Shown piece after piece: positions 36,013 through 64,000 of a DNA stretch of 64,000 nucleotides. The notes below the pieces were generated by a model. It was not told where the DNA came from. It ran no database searches and saw only the letters and a program-made list of their open reading frames with translations. Positions within the stretch are counted from its first letter, which is position 1; each line of letters begins with the position of its first letter. The DNA comes from Amborella trichopoda. Lineage: Eukaryota; Streptophyta; Magnoliopsida; Amborellales; Amborellaceae. The position numbers and the translations under genes were made by a program. The stretch spans positions 2,209,720-2,273,719 of the forward strand of contig NW_006499905.1 in NCBI RefSeq assembly GCF_000471905.2, written 5' to 3'.

Positions 36013-36462
36013 AGGAAAACACTATGCAATGCCTATAGGCGAAAATGAATGAGGCTTTCGTCTACCTCCATCACCGTCCAAAGTTCATCGCGCGGTAGTG
36101 TTTTATTTTTCATTTTTTTTTACAAATCGGAATGACATGAAATTTGGATTGTGTATTCATCAATAATATGGGAATCTTTGAAAATTATAAAAAAAATATT
36201 TTACATGAAAATAATTACTCCCAAAAAGTTTTAGAGGTATTTTGGTCAATTTATTTTTTACTGATAATTTGTTTTATATTTTTATTAGATGTGCCTCAGT
36301 AAGATGTACAGACCCTTCAAATTTCAAGTCATTCCAATTTATAAAAATAAAATAAAAAATAAAACACTACTGGACAATCGTGACAGCGATAAAATTTGAA
36401 CGATTATGAGGGTAGGTGAAATCACTATTCCTTTTCGCCTATAGGCGTTGGAAAGGTTTTTC
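36013..36462. mobile_element. Long-inverted-repeat MITE inserted in a TA microsatellite
   Basis: About 450 bp with imperfect inverted arms of about 150 bp. Left: GGAAAACACT.., GCCTATAGGCGAAAATGAAT, GGTAGTGTTTTATTTTT, CAAATCGGAATGACATGAAA. Right: the complements of the same blocks, ending GCGTTGGAAAGGTTTTT. (TA)n tracts flank both sides, so the target duplication cannot be read. The arms share the palindrome GCCTATAGGC. Confidence 0.75.
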
Positions 36463-37323
36463 TATATATATATATATATATATATGTATATACTATTTAG
36501 ATCTAGATCTATATCTGGTCGAATATGACCCCAATATGACCGTTCTCATCCCTATTTTTGGGCTCTTTAAGAGACTCTCTAGTAAAGTTTCACTCGAGGG
36601 AGCAAATTAAGAAAATGCTCCCGCGGGAGCACAAAATCTTTTCAAATATCGAACTCTCCCTAGTCCTAGGCTATAGAGTTGTTCTAATAGCCTGAGAGCA
36701 TGCAATTGCTGCCAATTAAATACCATACTGTCCCAGAGTTGATGCCAATTAATTGCTATATTGCCCCTACGGTGGGGCCCACTTTTTTGGGGCATTGTCA
36801 ATGATTATGGGGTTGACGAGAAGCATGTGACTGTCGCTTGTTTTTATTTGGAGAAGCTTCAAATTTACGATTTAAACATGTCCAAGAACACGTAGTCCAA
36901 GAATTGAATTTTGAGGAATTCTAAGCATAATTCCATGCAAAAATGCATCGTTATAAACAACCATTTATGAGCTCCTATTTCTAGTTAATAATAATACTTA
37001 GGGTTTGCCCAGCAACGGGCTGGGCTGGGCTGGGCCCAGCCCTAGCCCCTATAAGAGCCTTGACCAAGTCTACAAGGCCTTGGCTCAAGCTTGCAGGCAG
37101 GCCGAGCTAGATCCCATAAAATAAAATAAAAAATCAAAGAAAGAAAAAACGAAGAAGAGGAGAGAGCCGCATTGAGATGGGCCAAGCCAGGTGACAACCC
37201 CCAGGCCATGATTTGCTGCCCTTGGGCAATCCTTGATCTACATTTTGTGGCCCAAGCCCTAGCTTTTTAAAGTAGGGATGGCCAGGCCTGGTTGGGCCAT
37301 CGGTCCCATTGCCACCCTAAATA
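36463..37323. other. Non-coding stretch with GGCC-rich repeat
   Basis: (TA)n to about 36493. GGGAGC..TGCTCCCGCGGGAGCA motif at 36598-36631. GGCC-rich dispersed repeat at about 37005-37320 (GGGCTGGGCTGGGCTGGGCC). No gene. Confidence 0.4.
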
Positions 37324-37690
37324 TCTATTTAAAATTAAATTTAGATGGAAGCTCTTTTGGTAACCCAGGTGAATTGGGTATTGGAGGTGTTGTGAAAGAT
37401 TGGAATGAGGCAGTTCTATTTGGTTATGCAGGTCCGATTGGTTTGGCTACAACTAACTTTGTTGAATTCACGACTCTACTTCATGATCTAAAGCTTTTTA
37501 GAATAAAAAGTTTTGGGACTCTCTGTATTGTGGAGGGGGACTTATAGAATGTAATTAAATGGTGTAAGATAGAGCAATGTGTCCCTTAGGAGCTCGTGCT
37601 ATGGATATGGTTGATAGCCTGATTATATCTTTTCACCATGTTTATAAGGAGGCTAATTTTCATACTTACGGTCTTCCCAAAAAAAAAAAG
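37324..37690 (+). pseudogene. RNase H domain relic of a LINE-type retroelement
   Basis: The plus strand encodes a recognisable C-terminal RNase H domain: LKLNLDGSSFGNPGELGIGG near the start, then VEGDL, a stop, NVIKW, and after a frameshift AMDMVDSLI..FHHVYKEANF. That order (DG..GNPG, EGDS, REAN) is typical of the RNase H tail of plant non-LTR retrotransposons and related gene fragments. An in-frame stop at 37544-37546 and a frameshift near 37590 disable it. An A-run follows at 37679-37689, consistent with a LINE 3' end. Confidence 0.7.
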
Positions 37691-39199
37691 AGTTACCCTT
37701 GCTTCTATTCTAATTTCATATGATGTAAATCTTTTGTAATTCCCCTTTTAGCAATAAAAATTTGATAATATTTGTCAAAAAATAAATAAATGGATTATTA
37801 AATTAAGCTTCAATAAAAAAAAAAGACAAAAAAAACTAATGAAAGACAACTAAGAGATCACGAGCAAGTTTGAGCACTAGACTACGCAGTGATTAGCTCC
37901 ATCAATTGTTGAAAATTCAGACGAGATAATGTACTATCGTGCGGATACACTGTACACTTGCAACCTCGGGTAAAATAGTTATAACTTCCAAATAGATGTT
38001 CAATTTTTAAACATTTAGATCTGATCATCTAAAAAATTGGATAGTTTCTATACAATCTTAATCCGTTGTCTTTGTTTGGGTGCATACATTATGTTTGTCC
38101 TTTTTCTGGAATAGTTTTTTTTTTCAATATTTGCTTATGAGGAGGTTACATCTCCAAGTTTGTGATCTTAAAAGTACTTCAAGACAAAGCTTTACTCGAG
38201 GGAGTAAACAGATGTGCATACATTTTGATTATTTTTTCTGGTTATTCATTTGGTTGAGAAATATTATAGATCTATTGTGAGAAAATTTTACAGAAGGAAT
38301 AAATTGATGATATGTGCCATCGGTAGCACGTCATCTTTTTGTTGATTTCAATGCCCTAGAGGGATTTTTATTTTTTTTAATGTACATACATTACTGTAGT
38401 CCGACCTCAAATAGTTGGAAAAATATTCTGATGATGATGACGACATTACTGTCACCATTTAATGAACCAAGGATTCATGTTGCAGTTGTCGTCACTTTAC
38501 CGGCAAGCCAGTGTTAAATTCCCTTTGAATGAGGCACTGAACTATGCTTTTTTTAGCTGTGTAGCAAATTTTGTCCTTAAATAAGATGATGAAAATTCCT
38601 ATCATATCATTCAAAATCTCTATTTCCCTCTCTCTCTCATACATTTCCATGGATCCAAACGGTTCCCCACACTTTTAAGCTACTTAGCCGTTAGAACTGA
38701 TTTTGGTTTGGGCTGAAGGTTTGCCTTTGAGGAAACTAGATAACTTGATCAAAACTAATATCTTTTACTATCCAGGTCCTGCTCAGCCTTTAAGTTATCC
38801 TGGTCGGGTCTTGGTAGAGGTCCCCCCTCTCCACTCTCTTAGTAGGAGATGGATGTAGGGGTAGCAATTGGGTCTGGTCAAACTCTCAACCCAAGTGGTT
38901 AACGTTCGGATCTAGTTCTAGGTCCAGACCTGGTAAGTGGACCCAACAAGTGGGTTTGGTCGATCTCTGAGCAAATGGGATGGGGTTGGATTCAATTGGG
39001 TAGGGGTCGAGCTGACTAGATGCAATATATTACATAGTTTTAGTATTATTCAGTTTTTACTAAATATATATGAAAATAGAATTTATAAATTCTTTTAGTA
39101 TAGAGACCTAGACTTGACCTAGGTTTTGGTCCAACGAAGACCATTTAGGTCGGGTCCTAGTTGGGGTCAACTCAGACTTGACGGACCCGTTTACATCCC
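37691..39199. other. Non-coding stretch
   Basis: No gene recognised. Half of a GGGAGC-type motif is at about 38195. About 38855-39180 is rich in GGGTCxGGTC words, related to the GGCC-type repeats. Confidence 0.4.
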
Positions 39200-39530
39200 C
39201 ACATGGAAGCAGGATTGGCAATGGGTCAGGCCAAGGCCTACCTTGGCCTTAGCCCGGCCTTGATCCCCATAGGGCCCAACACAGGCCCTAGCTATTGCCC
39301 TATTAAGGCCTGCTAAATAAAAAATAAAGAAAAAAGAGAAACATACAAGAAACAAAAATGCTGGGCAGGCCAAACCTGGCTAGCCCTATCTTGCCCGTGG
39401 CCCAAGTCAGGCCAGGCCAGCCTGCCCTTCGGCCACATATTGTGGCCCAAGCCCTAATTCTTTGGGGCCAGGTTGAAATTGGGTCAGGATGGGCTACCCC
39501 GCCCATTGCTACCCCGACATGGAAGGAGGC
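39200..39530. repeat. GGCC-rich dispersed repeat (copy also at six or more other sites)
   Basis: Starts GATTGGCAATGGGTCAGGCC and runs through CCCGGCCTTGATCCCCATAG, an A-rich middle and a mirrored GGCCAGGCCAGC to CCCGCCCATTGC. The ends are roughly inverted (GGCAATGGGTCAGG and CCCGCCCATTGCTACC). Similar blocks lie at about 26190-26510, 27565-27800, 29900-30100, 33610-33790 and 37005-37320. Base composition contrasts sharply with the AT-rich surroundings. Class unknown. Confidence 0.6.
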
Positions 39531-39709
39531 TTATGAGAACACCTGCCTCACTCTCACTGAGGAAACACCAAGCAAACCAATTGTATGGTCAACTATGTTT
39601 GGAAGAGAGAAAATAACAAACAAGATGGATGACTTCTTCTTGACCTAGCCAAATATTAGAAGAACAAATAGATTCTCATGTTGAAAACCGGCGGAGGTTT
39701 TGATTATAG

Positions 39710-40250
39710 GGCAATGATTTTCATGCAACTGTTGTATCGTAACATGATGCAACAACCTTAAAAAACTATCTTATGGCCATTTGATTGATTCAAATTTTGA
39801 AATATACACTATTTTCATTCTAGTGAACAATTACAAAAAAATGAAAAATTGAAAACACCACTTAAAAAGTATTTTTTTAGCGCAATAAACATAGGCCGTT
39901 CATTTTGGTGAGATTCTTAGATCTAAGCCTTAGAAGGATTTTTTCATTTCCAATTTTTTTGGATGGCTTTATTATCATTAGATGAACAATGTTAAAAAAG
40001 AAAAAAATGATTTTGAGTTTATAAAGGCTAAGATACATTCACAAAATGAATGGTCGAGATTCATTTTTGGAGGGGACTCATTTTGACCATATCTAGAGTT
40101 CAAATTGAATTTTTTATTTTTTATTTTAGGATTGATTATTGAGATGAAGAGAGTGCGTGTGCAAAATTTGAAATCATACAAACACCACAAACATGAATTT
40201 CTGGAAGTATCGTTGTATTATACTATGATACAACAATTGCATTAAATCAT
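39710..40250. mobile_element. MITE with GGGCAATGATTT ends
   Basis: Left end GGGCAATGATTTTCATGCAA and CTGTTGTATCGTAACATGAT. Right end is the complement: GTATTATACTATGATACAAC, AATTGCATTAAATCATTGCTC. Length about 540 bp. The right edge abuts a (TA)n tract, obscuring any target duplication. A fragment of the same TIR is at about 29690-29745. Confidence 0.65.
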
Positions 40251-40252
40251 TG

Positions 40253-40282
<30 letters not shown>

Positions 40283-40287
<5 letters not shown>

Positions 40288-40552
40288 AAAAAACGAATTT
40301 CAAATTTTGAAAATAGTGCATCTTCCAATGTATTTTTGGACGTCAATTTTCAAGTTTTTCAAGTTTTTATAGATCTACTTGATCTACACTATTTTTTAAG
40401 CTTTAAGTTTTATAATTAAATATAAAAATATATTTTATATCTATCACTAAAATTTAGTATTGAAACCACATTCTCTGACACTGTCTTAATATGTGCTTTG
40501 CTTTGATTGTTTAGAGCCGCAGTTCTAAACAACCCGCACCCCATACATATTT
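40283..40552. mobile_element. MITE family A copy, left end lost in (TA)n
   Basis: Internal blocks (AAATAGTGCATCTTCCAATG; CTTGATCTACACTATTTTTTA) and the right end TTCTAAACAACCCGCACCCC are intact. The left end is replaced by the (TA)n tract at 40256-40282. Confidence 0.7.
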
Positions 40553-41208
40553 TGCCCGAGGGAGGAAATGGCGATTATCCTCCCGCAGGAGGAGATCTTT
40601 GTGGCTAATTTTAAGTCCTAAAATTACTCAGACGAAGCTTTCATTATAGACGCCCACCACCAGAAAAACCCCAAAACTAATATTAAAGAAAAACTTTAAG
40701 CAAATCACACAGAAACACACATAGGAAGGGTGAAAATGGAGGCAAATGGGGAGAGAACTCAAAATCCAAATTTAGTGTCGGATTGGTGCCAAACAAATTT
40801 CGAGACCCTAGTCCAGGTTCTGCAAAAGGATCCAAACAGGCCCTTTTCATTGCTCAAGTCATCCCAAATTTACTACAAATTTCACACCCATCAAAAATTT
40901 ACAACAAATTTCACACACATCAATTAACTCGATGAAAATCTACATTTAGCCCATTTATTTCCTTGCTGGGGAGCGCCGCATAGAAAAGCAATTTGCAATG
41001 TCCGAACAAGAAAAAGGAAAAAGATCAAAGAGAAATAAAGAAAAAGAATGGGCAGACAGGAAAAAACTACTTTTCCTACTCCCCAACCCCCCAATAATAC
41101 AGCAATTCCCTTACAACCCTATGCTATAATTTAAGTTTCTTTGGCCCCGTTGAGAGAAAAAGGCTCGAATACTCGTTTATTAAACCAAAACCAATGGAGC
41201 CTGCCCGC
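40553..41208. other. 3' flank and probable 3' UTR of hexokinase
   Basis: Follows the hexokinase stop on the minus strand. A variant GGGAGG..CCTCCCGCAGGAGG motif lies at 40559-40600. The plus-strand frame at 40730-40927 repeats AATTTCACACxCATCAA and is not supported. Confidence 0.45.
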
Positions 41209-58594
<17,386 letters not shown>

Positions 58595-59082
58595 TCTAAT
58601 CTTCTCTTCCGCAACAAAACTCTGAATTATTATCCTATAAAATACGCAGTCACAATTTAACGATTGAAATAGATACCTAACTGATTGAATTATTGAAATT
58701 GAATTAGATTGAAATAGATACCACTGATTGAATGATTGAAATAGAATTAGAGCGAAATAGATAATCTAACTGAATACCTGCTGCTGACCAAATACTCTCC
58801 ACCTCACCAATACAAAGCTGAAAGAACGAATTTTCTCTAAAGCAAGAACTCAGCCACACAAATCTGGAAGGACGAATTTAAACCCTAAGGCTCAAAGAAT
58901 TATAGCGCCTCAAGGCGTTTGACAGACGAATTTGACAAATCTGAAGGACGAATTTAAGCCCTAAGGCTCTCAAGGAGTTTGGTTTCAGCTAAAAAATTAT
59001 ATACGATGCAATCTGAGGTGAAAATAAAAGAAAAAGCTCAGTACCAGATAAGTAAAGTCAATAAAACATTACATTGTATCTA
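58595..59082 (-). other. Probable 5' UTR/proximal promoter of hexokinase with tandem duplications
   Basis: About 58660-58770 holds three degenerate copies of ATTGAAATAGATA..CTGATTGAAT. About 58855-58985 holds two copies of ATCTGGAAGGACGAATTTAA..CCCTAAGGCTC, about 75 bp apart. If transcription starts near 59055, these are in the leader. Confidence 0.5.
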
Positions 59083-59092
59083 TCTATTTATA
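59083..59092 (-). promoter_or_regulatory. Candidate TATA box of hexokinase
   Basis: TATAAATAGA on the minus strand, about 490 bp upstream of the hexokinase ATG. It implies a leader of about 450 bases, long but possible. Confidence 0.35.
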
Positions 59093-60404
59093 TCGAGAGA
59101 AATTTAACGATTGACGATAGGCTATCATAACAACAAAAACGATGCTTATCCGCATGTAAACAAACACGAGGACACCTGCAAATCCTAAATAAATAGAAAA
59201 GGAAAATATTTTGAGTTTTATTAAAATAAGTAAAGTAATCACCAAATATTGTAATTCTTGAAAAAATTAATTGATGTTAAAAAAAAAAATTAAGATTTCA
59301 ATCGTTAAAGATAGTGTATCATAATACATTATCTAAACCGTCTATTTCTCCCATCAGAAGTACCTGTTCATAGGTCCGTGGAGATTTCTGATTTCTGAAC
59401 CGGATTCAAAGTAAATTTTATACGGAAATCTAGAAATGTAAAAAGAGTCAAAGTGTCAGATATTCACGAAAATAGCCCTCCGCGTTTTGTGGGGTGATGA
59501 CGATAATGGCCCGGTTTCTTATGTAAATTAAAATATTTGTCTTTGCTCTGTTTTCTTTTTAACGAAAGTAGCCCTCAGCGTTTAGCGCATTTTCAAAGCG
59601 TGTTACCGTTGGCTGGGAATGATATTCACGAAATCTTTGTGATATGGAATTTTAGATTCTCACTTTTCAGAAATTTATTTTGAGGATATACATATGAATA
59701 GTGGATGATTACTTTGTGATAAAATTTAATTATGAGTTCAAGACTTGAATCTAGTTATCCAAAAATCTGATTGTTTGCAGCTAATTTTAAGATATTATTT
59801 TTAAAATTAGACTATTTAATTTTTGTGTGAGAATATCACAATAATTATTCACCATCAAATGTGCATTGGGCATAACGCCAAAAAAAAAATTTCTTGAATA
59901 TCATGATAATTCAATATGTTTAATTTATTTTTTTGCACCAAAAAACCGAATAAACTTGGTGATACGATTAAAGAGAGTACATCTTGTAATAAAATGTACC
60001 AGAGGAAATGTACAGTATGCTCTTAATTAAACTTAAAATCCTTTGATCAATTAATTTCACCTCTTTAAATTAACTTTATCTGAAGATGAATGCTGGAAAC
60101 TTTTACGATAACTTAAAAATCTATTTTTAAGTTTAATTATTATATTCGATGCTAAAAAAAATAGTGCAAATTAAGCATATCCATATATTAATATGTTACT
60201 AGATAAACCCTTTCTAGAGCTCTTTTTTTCAAAATTTATATTTTCATGATTTTTTTAAAATTTTAATTAGAGTGATTTTTTTTTTTTGAAAACTATGACG
60301 CTATGAGAACATTTTTGTAATTTTGTATAGAAGCGAGGTTCATAAATTCCATAAAGGTAGCGACCTATCCTTCCTAAAGCTAGGGTTAGAGTAACTGAAT
60401 TCCA
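59093..60404. other. Upstream non-coding region of hexokinase
   Basis: No gene. About 59275-59345 is a small family A fragment (AAAGATAGTGTATCATAATA; ATCTAAACCGTCTATTT). Confidence 0.45.
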
Positions 60405-60500
60405 ACACGTGTCATATCTGAAACAAAGCTGACATTAATCTGACGCGTGGCACGATTTTTAGCATGTGCTGCTTACGTGCCAAAGACTACGCCTCGTGTG
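60405..60500. promoter_or_regulatory. Cluster of ACGT-core motifs (G-box/ABRE-like)
   Basis: ACACGTGT (60405-60412), GACGCGTGGC (60442-60451), TTACGTGCC (60473-60481) and CTCGTGTGAC (60493-60502) lie within 100 bp. Such clustering is typical of ABA- or light-responsive promoters. It lies 1.3 kb beyond the candidate hexokinase TATA. The gene served is uncertain. Confidence 0.45.
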
Positions 60501-60633
60501 ACAGGAATCATCGCATATGACCAGACGGCGTAATGCTCCCAAAGGGTATACATCTATCCCATATATGACATTTTGGTCAACGTTTAGGATTATCAAAAAA
60601 AAAATTTTGTATGAAGTTCGATTATTTTAAATT

Positions 60634-61030
60634 GGGATGTGGTTTCGAAAAGGTTGCAACTTTAAACAATCCAATTAAAACGTACTTTAAAATTTTATTA
60701 TAACATGTAAATTTACTGTAAAAAATATTTAATATTATTTTAAAATCTATTTTATACATAATTATAAAATTTTGAATTTCAAAATTAATTAAAATCAAGT
60801 AGATCTATAAATATATAAAAATCTTAAAAAATGACAGTTTAGATAATGTGTTGCAAGATGCACTATTTTCAATACTCAAAAACATTTTTTTTTCATATTC
60901 ATGTATCTCAATGTCGAGATGATCGATTAGAGGGTTTTTTCAACATTAAAACAACATTTCCGATGCCGTAGATTTTTGAGGTGCATATGTGATTCTACAT
61001 TTTAAGGTTGCAACTTTATAAACTTTTCCC
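60634..61030. mobile_element. MITE family A copy with 9-bp TSD
   Basis: 397 bp, left end GGGATGTGGTTTCGAAAAGG, right end CTTTATAAACTTTTCCC. Flanks TTTTAAATT (60625-60633) and TTTAAAATT (61031-61039) match at 8 of 9. Both subterminal mini-palindromes read AAGGTTGCAACTTT. Confidence 0.85.
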
Positions 61031-61298
61031 TTTAAAATTTATGGAGAGAGTTTTAAAAAATGCGAAGACAAGCATGACAGTTAAATCCTTTTTATTGTAA
61101 AAGAATTCACCCAACAGCCCTTGGTAATGTATTTAGCAATATAAAAAGAGACAAAAAAAAAAAAAAGGGAGACTATTGTTCATAAATTTATTTTACATTG
61201 AACAATTTATAGAAATTACCAATTTAACACCCTCATATTTTCTTTTCTTTTTTTTGAAAATATCTCCTACAGTTTAGTGCATCCAATATTCACACTAA

Positions 61299-61486
61299 GG
61301 GCCATTTGGGTACCAATCTATTATAGGTACATGCTGGTAAAATGTTGGTAATGTATTTTTTATATTTTTTCTAAACATGGTAAAAAATAATAACAATGTA
61401 CATCTAAATACTACTCAAACAGTAACAATCCATTTACATATAATGTATTATAGTAGTAATATATTTTCAGGTATCCAAACGACCCC
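61299..61486. mobile_element. Tourist-like MITE (PIF/Harbinger type)
   Basis: 188 bp. Left end GGGCCATTTGGGTACC; right end GGTATCCAAACGACCCC is its approximate complement. TAA flanks both sides (61296-61298 and 61487-61489), the PIF/Harbinger target. Confidence 0.75.
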
Positions 61487-62959
61487 TAAATTACAAAAAA
61501 ATCACATTGCTTTTTATGGACGAGGCAAAATGGTGTATAGATTCTTATGAAAACTAAAGAGCAATTGCTTGAGACAAACTGTACCCGAATATTATGCATG
61601 ATAATAGGGCTCTATGGTGGTTCTGAAGGACCACAGTCAATCACTGCTCCATTGGATGGAATATATAGGTAAGATGATTTTTACGATATCAACCTTTTCT
61701 AACTATATATGATTCACCCAATGATCAATAATAAAGAAAAAAAAAAAAGGTATTTTGAGCTCCCAAAACCATTGTTAATTTTGGAGGCATATATGTTCAA
61801 TAACATAACAGATAAAATTAATTGAAAACACGACTAAAATTATCTGATTCTAGTTAAAAAAATTCTACTAATCAATGATAAAAAAATTACGAGAGACTCA
61901 TATTTTTCTATTAATCAATAAAATAAATACTTAACTATTAATTAATAAGAGAGTAAATTACAAGTAACTCATTACTGAAAGAACCAAAAAAGAAACCCAG
62001 AGAAGATACCTAATCTCCCACACTACCTCTTTATAATTTTAGCTCCCAAAAAAATCCCAAAGTTCTTTTTTATTTTTTCGCACTTTTTCTCTCTGCAAAG
62101 GCAACCTTAAATAGAAACAGAACCCACACCTTCTCCCTACAAAATCAACTTTAAATAAAAACAAAAAGTGATACGTATAAGCCATCTAATTTTCCCTAAC
62201 ATGTTTATCCTAACTTAATTACAACTAACCCAAAAGCTACTATATAATAAGAATTATCTAAAAATAGTAAACCCAAGTTAAAAAGAAAACTAATCTCTTA
62301 AAATTAAAGAATCAAAAAATAATTATTAGCAATTTAAGAAAGAAAATTTAAGAAATGTTTTAGAAAAAGAGTAACTGAGGGACTTCAAAATTTATCCTTT
62401 ACTTTTCCGCCTTAGTAAAGTAGATCCACGTAGAAATGGAAAGAGTATATTTTTATTTTTCTTTTTTGAACTATTATGTTTGTTAAGGTCCAAAATGGAA
62501 AGCTACGAAAATTGACTTTTTTCTTTGGAGCTTAGTCACGCACGCCTATTGAGACCTTAGGTTTGACCTATTTTATCAAACAATTTGACATTTCGCCTCC
62601 ACTTCATTTATTAATATTTACTTTATAAAATAAGCTAAAATACATGCTACTATCTCGTGGTATAGTGTATATTTACCGGAAAAAAAACCTTTTTAAGATT
62701 ATTTTTAAGACTTGAAATTTTTAAAATATAATCTTGTAATACATATATTAACAAAAAAAACTGTTATAATTACACTATTTAAGCACTTTGTCTCAAGATT
62801 GAATAGAGACCATCTAAATTTTAAAAAAAATGTACCTAAAAATACAAAAAAAATGAAAAAGTAAATAAAAAGAGAATGTACACTTGATATACAATATATT
62901 CAAGTTATTAACAACTAATATCTTCAATATAACATAGTTGCAACCAATATCTTTAATAT
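61487..62959. other. AT-rich non-coding stretch
   Basis: No gene, transposon end or RNA gene recognised. Confidence 0.4.
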
Positions 62960-63640
62960 ATCTTTTATTTTCTATCTCTCTCTATACAACTCTATCTCCA
63001 CATTTCTCTCTCTCCCCTACACAAAAGCTTCCATAAAAATATATCATCACCTCTAAAATCTCTCACGTACTCTCTTTTTTCAATATCGAGAATCCATTTA
63101 TCTCTCTCTCCACATTTCCCTGTCTCTATCCCCTGCACATAAGATTCCATAAAAATCGTTCATCTCTCCTCAAATCTCTCATGCATTTTCTCTCTCCTCC
63201 TGTACATAGTTTCTCTCTCTAGTTTTTATTTAATCTCGTATGCATTCTCTCTCTCCGTATCTCCATCTCTCCCTAAGCTTCCATAAAAATCTCTCTATAT
63301 ATGATTTAGGGTTTATTTTAGGATATACTTATTGCTCCATAAGAATCTCTCTACATGATTTAGAGTCCTTTTTTAAGATAATACGAATCAAATATTTTTT
63401 TCATTTCAAAATTTTCACGCATGAGGAAATAAGTTCGTACTCTTTGTCTCTCCCTCTCTTTCTATCTCTTCCATTGAATATAGGTATACATATCTTTGGC
63501 ATCTCTTTCATCCGCGTCTCTCTCTTTCTCTCTCTAAAAAAGTATACATCTCTCTTTTTATATCTCTACACCAATACTTTTAGGAAATATGCATAAGGAA
63601 ATAGGCTCCTACTCTTTCTCTCTCCCTCTCGCTCTCATTC
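62960..63640. repeat. CT-rich degenerate tandem array
   Basis: Repeated blocks of CTCTCTCTCC, then CTTCCATAAAAAT, then CTCTCATGCAT or similar, about 100-130 bp apart, at least four times. ATGATTTAG appears twice (about 63301, 63353), and an ATGAGGAAATA or ATAAGGAAATA block twice (about 63421, 63592). The plus-strand frame at 63240-63596 is low-complexity Ser/Leu and not supported. Confidence 0.7.
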
Positions 63641-63686
63641 TTTCGAACCGGACTCGCCCAGTTCGACTCGAAAATCGTAAAAGTGG

Positions 63687-63775
63687 ATCGTATCGGCTAA
63701 AAAATCGGAAATTGTCCGGTTCTAGAGAGAACCGGACGATTCTGTACAGTGACTCGCCGATTCACTGTACGGAAT
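63687..63775. repeat. Two adjacent perfect hairpins
   Basis: GTCCGGTTCT-AGAG-AGAACCGGAC (about 63715-63738) has 10-bp arms. GTACAGTGA and TCACTGTAC enclose CTCGCCGAT (about 63745-63771) with 9-bp arms. Both are GC-rich islands in AT-rich DNA. Confidence 0.75.
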
Positions 63776-63796
63776 CGGCAAGTCCCGTACGGATTT

Positions 63797-64000
63797 TTTT
63801 TTTTTTTTTGGTAATCCATGATCGAATTTTTTGTTTTTTGTAACCCATAATAGAATTTTTTGTAATCCATGATCAAAATGTTTGTTTTCTTTTCTTGTAA
63901 TCCATGATCGATTTTTTTGTTTTTTTTGTTTTTTTGTAACCCATGATAGAATATTTTGTAATCCATGATCGTAATGTTTTGTAATACATGATCGTAAATG
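63797..64000. repeat. Minisatellite running off the right edge
   Basis: At least seven copies of TTTTGTAATCCATGATCG or its variant TTTTTGTAACCCATGATAG, spaced 20-35 bp by T-rich spacers. The array is not finished at the window end. Confidence 0.85.

Overview
This is nuclear DNA of a flowering plant. The evidence is GT-AG introns with plant-type exon structures, a cell-wall extensin, a CLV1/BAM-type LRR receptor kinase, a nine-exon plant hexokinase and a dense load of small plant transposons. A 20-N gap at 42310-42329 shows it comes from an assembled scaffold. I cannot name the species. The 10.5-kb intron and heavy MITE load suggest a medium or large genome.

Only three host protein genes are supported, all on the minus strand. 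(1) 5248-6477 is an intronless extensin of 409 codons. (2) 24000-32152 is a four-exon LRR receptor kinase of 918 codons. Its frame is intact, but the catalytic loop reads HRN..S where HRD..N is expected, so it is probably a pseudokinase. (3) 41209-58594 is a type-B (membrane-anchored) hexokinase in nine exons, 500 codons, with every splice junction in phase. The three genes are not an operon or a pathway; they are neighbours in a repeat-rich landscape.

The rest is mostly transposon-derived. At least eleven copies of one roughly 360-400-bp MITE family (family A) and three of a relative (family B) are scattered over the window. Several have 9-bp target-site duplications, so they are Mutator-type. 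All carry a short palindrome just inside the TIR whose sequence varies between copies while its symmetry is kept. A 2.7-kb near-palindrome (10083-12782) with arms of about 1.2 kb is the most striking single structure. It carries mirror-image ORFs and an internal GATCCC-rich repeat.

Hexokinase intron 3 (45940-56481) is a transposon trap. It contains a Pack-MULE-like element holding an exon of a HIRAN-domain (SMARCA3/RAD5-like) gene, broken endogenous pararetrovirus fragments in both orientations, and a 974-bp non-autonomous hAT element with a perfect 8-bp duplication.

Smaller items are a deleted copia LTR element, a LINE RNase H relic, Tourist-like MITEs, a long inverted-repeat MITE in a TA microsatellite, GGCC-rich dispersed repeats, CT-rich low-complexity blocks and a minisatellite running off the right edge. 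All splice sites and coordinates were derived by reading the sequence. No database search or alignment program was available.
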